From positions 16,802,001-16,866,000 of the forward strand of contig OX579637.1 of NCBI GenBank assembly GCA_951230915.1: 64,000 nucleotides of DNA. The letters are read 5' to 3'. Every line of letters starts with the position of its first letter. Position 1 is the stretch's first letter. Shown here one piece after another: positions 11,739-22,067 of this stretch. Under the pieces are notes generated by a model. The model was given only the letters and a program-made list of their open reading frames with translations, had not been told where the DNA came from and searched no databases. Origin of the DNA: Antitrichia curtipendula (taxonomy: Eukaryota; Streptophyta; Bryopsida; Hypnales; Leucodontaceae). Made by a program: the position numbers and the translations under genes.

Positions 11739-13674
11739 ATGGCGGAAAGTAGCGGATCAAAATCCGCTAAAGCGTCGATCGTCGCCCAGATGGTCAGTCC
11801 ATCCATACCGACTGACCCTACCGCTCGTCAGGAGTTGGAGCAGGACCTAAAAAGATTAGAGTGTACCGGATTACTGGAGAGGTCGTGGAACTTGAGAGGG
11901 GAAAATCTGATTCAGGAGTTGATCGACGGGACTTCAAATCAGTACGAGCTGACGGTGCGAGGACAATCCAAAGGTTCGACGGAAGAAGTATGGGCGGAAG
12001 TCTACTCGTTCCGGAAATTTGGAGAAGGACTAGCTTCTCGGGCGGATAAGTACGCCACCGGGAAGTTCCGGAACCCACCTCACGCAAAGGAAGGGTATGC
12101 AATTAGCGATTACGTAGACAAGAGCCACAGGAGGGTGCTAGAATTTATAATCCCCATACTGTACCCATAAATGCCTAGCCGGGTCACAATTATGGTCGCC
12201 AACACATTTTTTGGGGCGATGGAAGAAAGGGTAGTGCATTGGAGGCGGGTCATGGCGCAGGTGGTCACAAATCTAGCGGATCATGTATCCAAGAGCAGGT
12301 ACAGTTTTATCAGCCCCTACATGTTCCACCTCTACTACTATGGGCACGAGCTGACACAAGACGAGGTGTTAGTGTACAAAATTGGAATGGTACTGGTCAA
12401 ATACGGGCTCACGGATGAATTGGAGTGAGATGACCCGGTTTCCAAAGAGGAGGAGGATCCGGAGGAAGAACCCTTGGAGCGAAAGAAGCCCAGGCGCAAA
12501 TCAACGGACCCAACTTCACGAGGAAAACAACTTGAGATGGAATCGGATGAACTCAATCCAATTACGGAAGAATAGAAGCCGGTGCTTCGGGAGTTCTTTG
12601 ACATAAGGTTTGACTGGATGCACCAAGCCCGGAACTTGTACCAGAAGGCCATTGAGTTTATAAACGAGGTGGTGACCAAACTGAATGTGTCACCTGGAGG
12701 AGATCAAGCGGAGGCTGAATCCGGAAGTCATCCTGCAAAAGGAGGAGCAGATCCGGGCTTTGGAGAAAAGCCGGGAAGAGGCGGAAAGCCGGATGAACTG
12801 GGTGCAACAAGAGTGCGAGGCGGCATAGAAAAATGAGAGGGACGCCATGCAACTAGTCCGGAATCTCCAGGCCTTGATTAACCAACCAGCAGACGTGGTG
12901 AACAAGGCAAGGCTCTACGACACACAGCTAGTGTTAGGTGGACACATAGGCGGATCGAAAGTTTTCATGATCCTGATGGATTTCAAGGCACGGATGGAGA
13001 AGGTGCTCAAGGAAATGCAAACCTTGGTGGCACGAGTCGATCCGGATAGGGCAATGGACTTCTCGTCCTTTCCAGAAGCGGACCTCACCACCAATCCGTA
13101 TCTTCAAACTTTGGTGAAGCCAGTGGTGGGGATTCCGGTCCTATCACAACCAGGAGGATTGGTATCCTTCCTGAAACCACATGTAGAGCGGGAGTGGTTG
13201 ACGCAGAGGAGTTACTCTTCGGTCCAGAACCAGGGGGATGGGCAGAGTGTTCCGACACAGGGAGGAACTTCCACCCAGACTCAGACCCAGTCGCGGGAAG
13301 GAGGGGAGCAGATCAAGAGTAACCTGCTTGAATGGATGGGAGCTTTGGAGAATCCGGCCAAGACTCATCCAAAAGATTCCGAGCACATGTAGGAGGAGAC
13401 TCCGCTAAAGCCTCCATCGTCAAAACCAGCCGTAGAGCTGATCGACTTGGATTCGATGGTAAGGCCCATGGAGATCCTCGAATTCGAGAAGGAGGACTTT
13501 GAAACTGAATCCGCCATGGAGATGGATGAGGAGGAAGACTCTCCGCCGAAGAAGAAGAAGATCCAAACTCGCGCGGCCGGAAAGCTCACACCTCCACCGA
13601 AGACCAAGACGAGGACATCTATGGCGCAAATAAGGAGCAACTCAAAGAAGACAAAGAAAGTAGGATTTAGGTAG
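11739..13674 (+). pseudogene. TE3 ORF, unrecognised coiled-coil protein with acidic/basic tail, broken
   Basis: The ATG at 11739 has a good plant context (AGACATGGCG). The first frame continues to about 12690 through TAA 12168, TGA 12426 and TAG 12573. Coding potential then shifts to the +1 frame between about 12670 and 12694 and runs on through TAG 12826 and TAG 13390 to TAG at 13672-13674. In the shifted frame the segment after 12694 (LEEIKRRL, QKEEQIRALEKSREEAE) is a strong coiled coil, which supports a real frameshift. The C-terminus is acidic (MEMDEEEDSPP) followed by a lysine-rich, nuclear-localisation-like KKKKIQTR. I do not recognise the family. The upstream part (SRVTIMVAN...FHLYYYGHELT) faintly recalls plant transposon-associated ORFs of unknown role, as an impression only. 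No protease, reverse transcriptase or integrase is present. Confidence 0.55.
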
Positions 13675-14605
13675 TTAGATTTGGATTTTTGGTTTTCCGG
13701 AATGGATTTTCCATATATGGGCTTGTTTTCGGATTTTTAGGGATAAACTTACATTGGCGTTCCGGATATCTCGGATGCGTCAGCGGTTGGTTACTTTGAT
13801 TTTTGGATGTGCTTTTTTCCTTTTTTGTTTTAGTTTTAAATGGTGGGCAGGTCTGCTGCCCATTCATTCCATCCTTGTGTGCTTTCATTTTTCATTTCAT
13901 TTCCTTACTTTAATCTGAGCCACCAAGTGGACTTTTCATGCTCTAAGTGTTGTACGGAGGGCTTGGATTGTGTGTTTGCGTCTTTATAAGGTCTGAAGAG
14001 GAATCGGGAAGGAGGAATCCGGATTTGTGTTGTTCGGGTTTAGAGTGTAAGGGAGGATCTGTGACGGAGTTAGATTGGATCTGGAGGACTTGTGCATTAG
14101 TCTTTAAACTACTGAAATAGTAATCTGATTGGAGTGGTAAGGGTGAGGTTCCGGGATTGACATTGGTTCCATGCGGAGTTAAGCGGCCGCCAAGGGGAAA
14201 AACCCCACTTACCGGAAGATCTGCCAACTGCAGTGTTAGACTAATTCCTAGTAGATTTTCCCTTGTGTTGAATCCGGATAGTGTATATCTGTCGTTGTAG
14301 TGGAGAGGAGTGACCGGATTCTATGTGACCAGCTTCCCGGATAGGCCATCCAGAAAATCGTGAGAAGACGGAAACCTACCTCGTCGCAACATTGAGATCT
14401 GATGATTTTCTTGGGTTGTTTTATAGAAGTTAGAATGTGCAATTTATAAATGATGGAGTCCCTGCCCCTTTAAATAACAAAAGAGGATCCCCTAAAGGTA
14501 AAACAGGGGTATAATAAACCAAAGAGTAGTGAAATCGGATTCCGGAAGTGGACAGATCTAGATCAAATCCGGAAAGAAGTTAGTTTCGGAAGAGGATAAA
14601 GAGGT
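13675..14605 (+). other. TE3 3' non-coding region
   Basis: No ORF here has family features. It holds many CCGGA/TCCGG motifs and ends in a purine-rich run (TTCGGAAGAGGATAAAGAGG, 14585-14604). That run resembles a polypurine tract but is not followed by a recognisable LTR. Confidence 0.4.
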
Positions 14606-14718
14606 TTTGTAACCCCCTTGGGTGTTTTTGAGATAATCCGAATAATCCAAACTCATAGCAACATAGTAGAGTCTCTTGGGACAATATTCCGTGTCATCTT
14701 ATTACATTTTTGTGTTAA

Positions 14719-15385
14719 AGATACTTACGTGCTAACTATGCGTGCGACATTGTGGATGTTCCCAAGGGTCTATATGTTCCGGCTATGTCTACTCTGCTTG
14801 CCCCAATTCCCGACTGGAACGAGTTCAAGAAAGGGTTCTTAGTTCTTGTCTTTGATTTTGTAAAGGAGTGTCTCCACAACAAGGCGCCTCACTGGTCATG
14901 TACCCAGCACCCTCCACTCGACACAAGAGTCACCTTCTTGGATGTTGCAAGACATACCATTTTAGAGTTCTTCTTACGTGGTTTGGCATGAACCACCTAC
15001 ATTTTACATCGCCAGACAATCACAACAAAACAGTAATTACAATTGTTGAGTTCTACAATTTTTTGAACCTTATTATTCTTTGATCTATTGGATACTAACC
15101 TCTCAAGACTTTGCAGACCATGCGATTCTTGATCTCTCTTTTAGTGAGAGACTTGGGCCCTAAAATTGAATTGGAGTTTCCATTCCAATTTGTCCCATCC
15201 CATCAAGAGGTGGGTGTGGATGTGGCTCGTGACGATATACTCTAAAACTTCTGCAACAAAGAAGATGTGACATTCCCTGAAGAGGGCCTCGAGAGAAGGC
15301 GCGATAGTTCATGCAGATGCTAGTCGAGGCGTTATCAGAACCAGGGGACGTGGTCGTAGACTGCACAACAACAACAACAAGTAAC
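14719..15385 (+). pseudogene. Remnant of an unrecognised spliced gene
   Basis: An open stretch (14719-14990) encodes a plausible globular segment containing YACDIVDVPKGLYVPAMS and PDWNEFKKGFL, ending at TGA after FFLRGLA. Downstream, TACTAAC at 15093-15099 followed by TTTGCAG (ending 15116) is a textbook branch point and 3' splice site. The next open stretch (15117-15243) contains RFLISLLVRDLGP and stops at TAA, and a further frame ends in an Arg-Gly patch (RGRGRR) and an Asn run before TAA at 15381-15383. Joining candidate 5' sites (GT at 14978 or 14981) to this acceptor gives an early stop, so the gene is probably decayed. No family is recognised. Confidence 0.3.
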
Positions 15386-15389
15386 ATAG

Positions 15390-15660
15390 CTTTTCTAATT
15401 TAAACATCATATTCATTAAATTGGGAGTTCTGGACTCTCCCAAAATAATATTGTTCATTTCTAGGCCGAGAAATTGAAATTGAGCCAAAGTAGTTTTATG
15501 CTGAATTGAAGGAAGTATAAGTGGGAGGTAGTTGGATGTAGTGATATAAGGTACAATTTCCATTAAAATGGGAGTTGGGGCCAATCACACATCCTTGTAC
15601 AAATTGCGGTTCATTATTATTTTTGTGTTTAGGGTATATAAATTCATACTTTGTTCACTG
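15390..15660. other. Unassigned interval
   Basis: AT-rich sequence with no supported ORF, RNA or repeat. It separates the spliced-gene remnant from the tRNA-like inverted-repeat element. Confidence 0.4.
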
Positions 15661-15664
15661 TTGG

Positions 15665-15782
15665 GCACCAAGTCATGAGCTGAACGGTTGGTTGTAAGAG
15701 GCTAATCATCTCATTTAGATGGTCCGAGTTCGATTCCCATTGACTTCGTATGAGCAGCTATGAGATGTACATGACTTGGTGC
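15665..15782 (+). mobile_element. tRNA-like sequence inside perfect 13-bp inverted repeats (SINE- or MITE-like)
   Basis: GCACCAAGTCATG at 15665-15677 and CATGACTTGGTGC at 15770-15782 are perfect inverted repeats 92 bp apart. Between them, AGTTCGATTCC (15727-15737) closely matches the Pol III B-box GGTTCGANTCC. TGAGCTGAACGGTTGG (15676-15691) is a weak A-box at a plausible distance upstream. This suggests a tRNA-derived SINE piece or a small foldback element that captured one. I could not fold a convincing full tRNA cloverleaf, so no tRNA gene is called. Confidence 0.4.
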
Positions 15783-16224
15783 AGCTTAGTGAGCTCTGCA
15801 GGCAGGAAAGTGTTATCAACCAACCAAGCCAATTCCCAGAACTATAATAAGTGGTTTATGCATTAACACAATAAAAAGTGGTCTTACCCACTACCATTTT
15901 TTTCGACTCCTACTCTATTTTCAAAATAAATTTATAAAGTACATACATTATGAAATGAGGTGAATATAGATAGAATTGAATATAGATAGAAATAAATGTA
16001 TTTGCTTCGCAAGGTACTTAGTACAATATAGAATAAAAGTTTCAATACACATTAATGAATTAAAATCATTCATAAAATTCCAAACTATACTATCTACTCT
16101 ATCAAAATCATATAAAATCATATGTGGTTATGTAAAGGCAAAACCACAAAATAGAACCTCAAATACAAACTATAAAGCGTAGATTAAAATACTACAAAGT
16201 ATCTCCAAAGTACCCCCTACATGC
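15783..16224. other. TE2 3' side, AT-rich with a small tandem repeat
   Basis: This lies beyond the TE2 stop (TGA at 16225-16227 on the - strand). GAATATAGATAGAA occurs twice, 16 bp apart (15962-15975 and 15978-15991). No gene is supported. The TE2 3' terminus is probably here, but no terminal repeat was found. Confidence 0.35.
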
Positions 16225-19053
16225 TCAATCAGAGGGGCTTGAAGCCAAACTCTCTTTGATAATATCAATCTGAGTCAATGGGATCTTGAAGATTGGATCC
16301 ACTTTGTCCTTCTTCACCCGAGGCTTCCATGCCGTGAGTAGACCTTTTGTGTCTTCCCAGACCGGATCCTCTGCCTCGTTCACTTTCCAACGCAATCCTT
16401 TGGCAGAGTCCCATCCAGAATAGGATGCTTAGATATGTTGTTCTCGTGCTGTGGGCTTCAAGTACTGAATGTGTACACAAGTGGGATGATTTGGGTTTGT
16501 AAAAGGATCGGACAAGGCTATAGCAATCCATATAGGTTTTGTATCCTCTGTTCGAAGGGCGACAAGATATCCCTTGTAAACATCACGCGCCACTCGAAAA
16601 GACGGCAACGGGTGATTGCGGAGTTGTCCCACAAAAGCATCATCCTCAGCAAATTCCTCACGAACTTCACCATCTTCATCCAGCTCATCCCCCTCCATTG
16701 TTTCGATTCGAGAAGAAGGCCAGAATCCATCCTTCAAAGCTATGGCCAGTTTGATCGGCTCCTTCAAAGCTGCATTCACAGCCTGCCAGTAGAACACCAA
16801 ATGCTCAAAATGTCTCCTATACTCCCCACTTCCGTCTTCATTGCATAATGCCTCCCAATATTTGATGAACCCAGATACCCCTTTATAAATGTCATCTACC
16901 ATGCGCATTGGAAGGTGGACAACAGGCAGCGGTTCCCCACGAGGCCATAGACAACGTCCTTCCGAATCCTCTTGCCACAATTTGATCCCTCCACCTTCTT
17001 GTGGTAGCCAATCACTATCCGTACAATACAACTTGTACTTCATGATAGGGACGCCAGCAAAATTCAAGTAAAACTTGAATTGTTGTGCCTTTGTATGGCC
17101 AACAAGTGCCTCCTCCCCTCCCAGAAGCGAACCTTCTATGAAGTCTTTGAAATCAGGTACCTCCTCAATGAGGTGGGGAATTGTAGGAACAGAATCCACA
17201 TCCATGAAGGACTTCATGAGAGATGGAATGGTCGGGAAGTTCTCCTTCTTCAATTGCATACTCCATCTTCCAAACAAGGCGTCGATGTCATCATGCGTGT
17301 GACCGACCAACATGAAACTCACATAAACCTCACGGAAGATCTTCTTAGCAACCAGGAGAGACCAAAATGCAAATACAAATCTGTTTTTGTTGTCTCCCGT
17401 GGCGTTGTCCATTTGCACATTCAGAATCGGAGGAAGAGGGGTGCTTGGAATTGCAACTTCCGGAGCAGGTCGAAGCGATGACTTGCACATATCACCTCCT
17501 TCCATTACCGCGCTAAATAATGGAGCCGAGCTTGACCCAACAAACAACTCTCAAGAACAATATTTTGGAGGCAGCTCGAGGTCCCTTAAGAGCTTTGCTA
17601 ACGACCCCACCGTGTAGTTTGAGTCATGAAGGAAGATATCAAGACCATAATGTGCGTAACGCACATCAGCATGCCCATGGGCAATCATGCCCGTCACAGA
17701 CACCGGTAGTTTCATAAGTCCGTCAAGTTGCTTGTTTTTGTGTGAGAACACAGGAGAAGCCGTCTTAGCATGATCCATTTTGTCATGCATAATTGTCAAG
17801 CACTCATCAGGGTAGGCACTTGACCTATAGCGATTGGCATAATATTGGTCTCGGTGCGCCCGAGCTATAGCCAAATGCTTCTCTAAGAGAAGGGTCCATT
17901 TCCTTTGTAAGCCTACAACGCAGGTCCTCTTCAACGTCTGCAACCTATCACATTTGGAACAGCACGCGAAATTGTCTCCAGGCTTCTTTGCACTGAATTC
18001 AGGGAAATTCAACTTCTTAATCTTGCTGATATTAGAAGCTGACACTTCTTTTAACCCAAACACAACATTAGCTGCGTTGACTTCGGGTATCGTCTCCTTC
18101 CATTTGAAGGTCGCCGGTAAGACCATAGACACCACCTTCTCCCCAGATGGAAGTGTATGCGTGCGATGTGGCATATGGTCCGCCGACTTTTCAAGAACGC
18201 ACTTCAATGTCACGGTGGCCTACAGCGTATGCTTTCTAGGCTTCATTGTGCCCAAATTACCGTGAGGCTGAGCTTGTTCACCATTAGCAGCAAACCCTTG
18301 AAAACGATGAAAGGTAGTCTCTGAAACACCGGCAATATGCCTCCACGCCGCCAAACAAACATCAGTCCCTTCGACAGTAACCACTCTCTTCCCGTGAGCA
18401 TTCCTATGGACTTGTCGATGAATGTCCAACTTCATGTGGTACCGGAATTTGAATGTTGATTTCTCGTACATACGCTCTCGAAATGCCCGGATTTTCTCCC
18501 TCGGAAAGGGTTGAACACAGTTATTTGAGCAACACGTTTTGCTCGAAACATAATTGATTGATTCCTGGGAGAGCAATGATTTTGACTTCACGTAGGTCTC
18601 GCGTGGGGGATTTCTGATCAAGCTCGTGTATTGTCTTCCATGTGAAGTCGAAGGTCGCAATAGATGGGCTTGGCGAATGTTGTACTTGTCCCGTAGATCA
18701 TGATCACGTAGGTTTGCCCCATTTAAATACACCCTCTCAATGGGCCATGCATGAAGAGAGTACCTCCACTCATCCGGAACTTCTATATCATGCAGGGATT
18801 TCGAGATTTGGACCGCAACCAAAGAGTCACCAAGGGGACCATCAGAACCGAGAACTAGATCAGAATTCACGCTGTGACAAATACCCTCAGCCACGGGTAC
18901 ATCAGAAATATTTCTCAACACCACAAGCTTAGTCATCCACAGGCTACGAGGAATTACCTCGCAGTTAGGAACATCAATAATCTCATCAGGAACATTCTGA
19001 ATCTCGACTCCATCCGAGGAGTACCCCTGTTCCAGATGTCGAACGGGATCCAT
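16225..19053 (-). pseudogene. TE2 transposase-like protein (DUF7869-type), three in-frame stops
   Basis: A single 943-codon frame starts at ATG 19053 (Met-Asp-Pro) and ends with TGA at 16225-16227. It is interrupted by TAG 18220, TGA 17551 and TAA 16429 with no frameshift, and homology to TE1 continues past each stop. Seen in order: CCSNNC cysteine motif, helix-turn-helix-like ICHSV... region followed by VCLAAWRHIAGVSETTFHRF, ACCSKC knuckle (C365/C368), HDKMDH (D424), QMDNATGDNKN (D549), GHTHDDID (584-591) and the aligned C-terminal domain. In TE1 the residue opposite the TAG is Gln and opposite the TGA is Arg, as C-to-T change in CAG and CGA would give. The protein is clearly diverged from TE1, so the two are separate families rather than a recent duplication. 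It is the better preserved copy. Confidence 0.85.
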
Positions 19054-19510
19054 AGTGTCTACACAAACACCAAAGAAAGTTAGGAGACAGCAAAGCCAGA
19101 AGCCGAAAAGTAAGTTCCATCATACAAGACATATCATACTTCCAAGATAACTCGACCCGAATTAAATGACACCTGACCGAGAGACTTCCTACCACTCAAA
19201 TCTCTTGAACTGAAAGAACACGAGCAATTACAGTAAAATATAACCGAGGGACACCAGACGGCAGATAACAGCTCAAGTAAGACCAATAAATACATCTCCT
19301 AAAGGAATCCGCATATCATATAATAGAAGTACTCAAAACCATCTAAGGATCTGTTACTAAAATGAACTCTAATCGAGATAATCATAGCTACACGACTAAG
19401 ACCAAAAACAGTATCAAAATGAAATTAACATCCAAACAGAGGACGAATCAGGACGATCAAACATCAAGAATTGAGATCAGCCTCCCCGATAATCCACTAG
19501 AACAAAACTC

Positions 19511-19525
19511 AACTCGACACGAGTT
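19511..19525. repeat. Perfect palindrome in TE2 leader
   Basis: AACTCG-ACA-CGAGTT. An identical 15-bp site recurs at 19863-19877. Confidence 0.9.
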
Positions 19526-19862
19526 AAACAGAACCAACAGAACAACAACAAGTAGTACACCCCAGGTAGGACTATCATAGAACCACGGAAACGAAGAAAA
19601 CCATAAGACGAGTATACAAATCCCCGAAGGCTACAGACATACACCTCAAAGGTACATCTTCTAAAGTACTCTCCACCCATATCATAAAAGTACTCGAAAC
19701 CACCAGAAGACATCCTACAAAGTATACTCGTAACGAGTTAAAATAACCTGACGCCAAAATCAAAACTCATATACAACAAAACACAACACCAAAATAACAG
19801 AAGCCAACAAGCGACCAACTCGACACAACTCAACTCTCAAGATTCTCAACAGCAGCAGAATC

Positions 19863-19877
19863 AACTCGACACGAGTT
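19863..19877. repeat. Perfect palindrome in TE2 leader (second identical copy)
   Basis: AACTCG-ACA-CGAGTT, the same sequence as 19511-19525, again followed by AAA. Confidence 0.9.
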
Positions 19878-20094
19878 AAAGGGAACAACCATGATAAAGA
19901 CAGGGACATAAAACGCATCAAGAAGGCATCAAGTAAATACATAATGCAACAACAATGCATCATGATTTAACATTATAGAAATACAGACTCGCCCAATCAT
20001 CAAATACATGAAATCATCTAACTTGCAACCAAATCATCTAGGGGTACAGTCACACAAAAAAATATTCTGGTCATTAGGGTCCAATCAACTATTC

Positions 20095-20109
20095 AACTCG
20101 GACCGAGTT
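20095..20109. repeat. Perfect palindrome in TE2 leader, different spacer
   Basis: AACTCG-GAC-CGAGTT. The arms are conserved while the central three bases change, as expected for a site read by a dimer. Confidence 0.9.
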
Positions 20110-20330
20110 AAGTAACGTCCACAATTGTGGATTTATTCCACCTTTTAATCTGGATTCCAATATTAAAATTGGGCGGCTCAAATACCTCACCCGGAGATAA
20201 ATAAGTAGTACTGGGCGTGAAATTCACCATTCCAGGGAACAATTCAACTCGAACCGAGTAGAACTCACAGGTCAAATGATTGACCACATAGAAGTAAAGG
20301 TTTTACTGTTCATGCAGAAATAGTTACAAG

Positions 20331-20425
20331 GTACGCATTTCTCCAACTCCTCTGTTTATATAATGTATGCATTTCTGCAATTTATATTTTTATCCAAATT
20401 ACGCATTTCTCCAATTCTTCTGATT
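20331..20425. repeat. Short direct repeat in TE2 leader
   Basis: TACGCATTTCTCCAACTCCT (from 20333) recurs as TACGCATTTCTCCAATTCTT near 20400, with two differences over the first 20 bases; both are followed by CTG. A third, shorter TGCATTTCTGCAA lies between them. Function unknown. Confidence 0.6.
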
Positions 20426-20680
20426 ATCAAGGACATCACGGTCCTTCCGTAAAATCCGGCACGACTTTTGGAAGCAGAAAAATTCTCGGCATCCGCCCAA
20501 CATGAACCCCAAGTCCAAGCACGATTTGTAACATTCAAGAAATAGACACTAGAGTCAATGTACTCATAGTACAGTCCGTCTTAGAAATCCACCTGTATCG
20601 TCTCCAACACTCTGGAAAAACAAACACTGGAAGCGGTCGAAATCATGCAGACACCGCAACTTTCATTCTAATATTACCGT

Positions 20681-20960
20681 TCATAGCTTAAGAACATATC
20701 CACACATAACAAAGTGCAACTCAGGAGACGGTTCGCTCGAGCACAGAACACCTGTAGGCAACAAATCACTCACCGCGGGGATCCACGAGTATACTGAACA
20801 AACGCACTCCACGCAGACGCACAAGCACCGTAAACAAGAGCAAGAAGCTAACATGAAAACAATGGACACGAAAAGGCCTTGCCCAACAGCAAACCACAAT
20901 CGCAAGTACGCGGGAGAAACCTGGCGGGAAGAGTTGGAGGGCTTTTCGAACGGCTGCATG
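20681..20960 (-). promoter_or_regulatory. GC-richer promoter-like region, 5' of TE2
   Basis: A GC-rich block lies at the upstream end of TE2. Its - strand has a pyrimidine patch (CCAACTCTTCCCGCCAGG, within 20909-20941) resembling the one at 6421-6458 upstream of TE1. Its position relative to the palindromes and the ATG mirrors TE1. It is inferred to be the transcription start region. No TATA box is assigned. Confidence 0.3.
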
Positions 20961-21722
20961 TAGTATTATTGTAAAAGAATCATTTTTTCCTGAAAAGCGA
21001 ATGCAATTGTCATCAATGAAGAAGGCATTTCTGAGGTCGGGCTGCTGCTACAGTTCTCAATCTCTGACATCTACATCACAAAGTTTAGAACCTACAGATT
21101 GACAATGAATATTGCATGGTTACTGTTATTTCATGGGTGCGTACAATAATTTACAACTTATCGCATCGTTACGATGCACACGATTACTGCAAAAAATTAG
21201 TACTACTTTGTATTCAGTATTAACTATGTAACTTCTTTACAATCATCACAAGTGCGCAAAAGATACAATTTATGCATGAAAATTTATTATCTTTGCTGTG
21301 CATTTTCTGTGTGTTGACATACACGAAAAATCCATGACAATAATGTCACTGCCATTTGCATTGCAATAAAATTTATTAACTGGTATCAATGTTTAAAAAA
21401 TTATTGTCAATGAAGATCACCAATCTAATTAACAATAATTTTTTACATCATTAAATTACTTGAATTTTATTTATCATGACTTGATTAGTTGTATATAATT
21501 TAATGGCCATCAAATTCTAGCTTCAGTTGGATCCATTAGTAGGCCGCCAAGAAACTTGGAGACGTAGTGAAGGAACCACTTGACTGGAAATTGGTGAGAA
21601 GTGTGAGTGGGGAGATCTCTTTTATTTTGAAATCCATCCAGTGAGCACTCAAACGATATGGGATACTTAGAAAATGAGAGTTGCACCGCTCATTGTCGAA
21701 ACGTAGGAATTGAGTTAAGACT
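20961..21722. other. AT-rich unassigned interval
   Basis: No ORF longer than background, no RNA gene and no clear repeat. The outer end of TE2 should lie in or before this stretch. Confidence 0.45.
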
Positions 21723-22067
21723 AAAATTTCAGACCTCATTTAGGCATAGTATATTAGCTTTTTGGAAAAAACTTCAAACTAAAAAAAGTTGGTAAATCAG
21801 GTTAAGTTTCATCTCTAAAAATCGGTTTGAGATTTCAAGCCTCCACTCAAAAATTATATCAGACAAATTTCAGAGAGGCGTTTGAAAGGAATTGTTTTTG
21901 ACATTTTTAAACATCCTCGTTGAAACTTGTCCATAACTTTTGAGTGGAATATTGAAATGTCAAACGAATTTTTGGAAATGAAACTCAACTTAATTTTACA
22001 ACTTGTTTTAGTTCAAAGTTTTTCTTAAATATTTATTCTACTATGCCTAAATGAGGTCTGATTTTTT
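21723..22067. mobile_element. Foldback (MITE-like) element
   Basis: Almost the whole 345 bp is one imperfect inverted repeat: the left arm, about 21723-21883, pairs with the right arm, about 21909-22067, leaving a loop of about 25 nt. Outer termini are CAGACCTCATTTAGGCATAG and its complement ending GCCTAAATGAGGTCTG. Internal pairing continues (CTCCACTCAAAAATTAT with ATAACTTTTGAGTGG; GAGGCGTTT with AAACATCCTC). ACT flanks both sides (21720-21722, 22068-22070) and may be a 3-bp target-site duplication. It has no coding capacity. Its transcript would form a long hairpin and could feed small-RNA production (inference). Confidence 0.75.

Larger units (their letters stand above)
11398..14605 (+). 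mobile_element. CCGGA-rich element (TE3) between TE1 and TE2
   Basis: From about 11398 to 14605 the composition changes: GC rises, and TCCGGA, CCGGAA, TTCGGA and close variants recur in coding and non-coding parts alike (11413, 11480, 13697, 13761, 14008, 14271, 14310, 14538, 14567 and others). The motif is essentially missing from the flanks. A telo-box lies in the leader and one decayed ORF occupies 11739-13674. I find no LTRs, no clear terminal inverted repeats and no target-site duplication, so both the class and the exact ends are uncertain. Confidence 0.45.
19149..20259 (-). repeat. Cluster of palindromes in the TE2 leader
   Basis: Upstream of the TE2 ATG are dyads with arms AACTCG / CGAGTT and a 3-nt spacer: 19149-19163 (one mismatch), 19511-19525, 19726-19738 (5-bp arms), 19863-19877, 20095-20109 and 20247-20259 (5-bp arms), plus a half-site near 19820. 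The core CTCG-N3-CGAG contains the same TCG-N3-CGA as TE1, but the outer arms differ (AA/TT here, ACCT/AGGT in TE1). Two of them sit in a degenerate direct repeat of about 360 bp: sequence at 19291-19350 recurs at 19651-19712. They are probable protein-binding sites specific to this element (inference). Confidence 0.75.

Noticed and set aside
13667..14442. Several 60-95 codon - strand ORFs downstream of the TE3 ORF
   Set aside because: No start context, domain or homologous partner. They look like chance ORFs in the TE3 3' region.
11398..14605. LTR retrotransposon
   Set aside because: The purine-rich tract at 14585-14604 is suggestive, but no matching long terminal repeats, primer-binding site or pol domains were found.
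15665..15782. Functional tRNA gene
   Set aside because: Only the B-box is convincing. I could not form a standard acceptor stem and anticodon arm.
19362..19963. Short ORFs in the TE2 leader
   Set aside because: They overlap the palindromes and the degenerate 360-bp repeat on both strands, with low-complexity composition.
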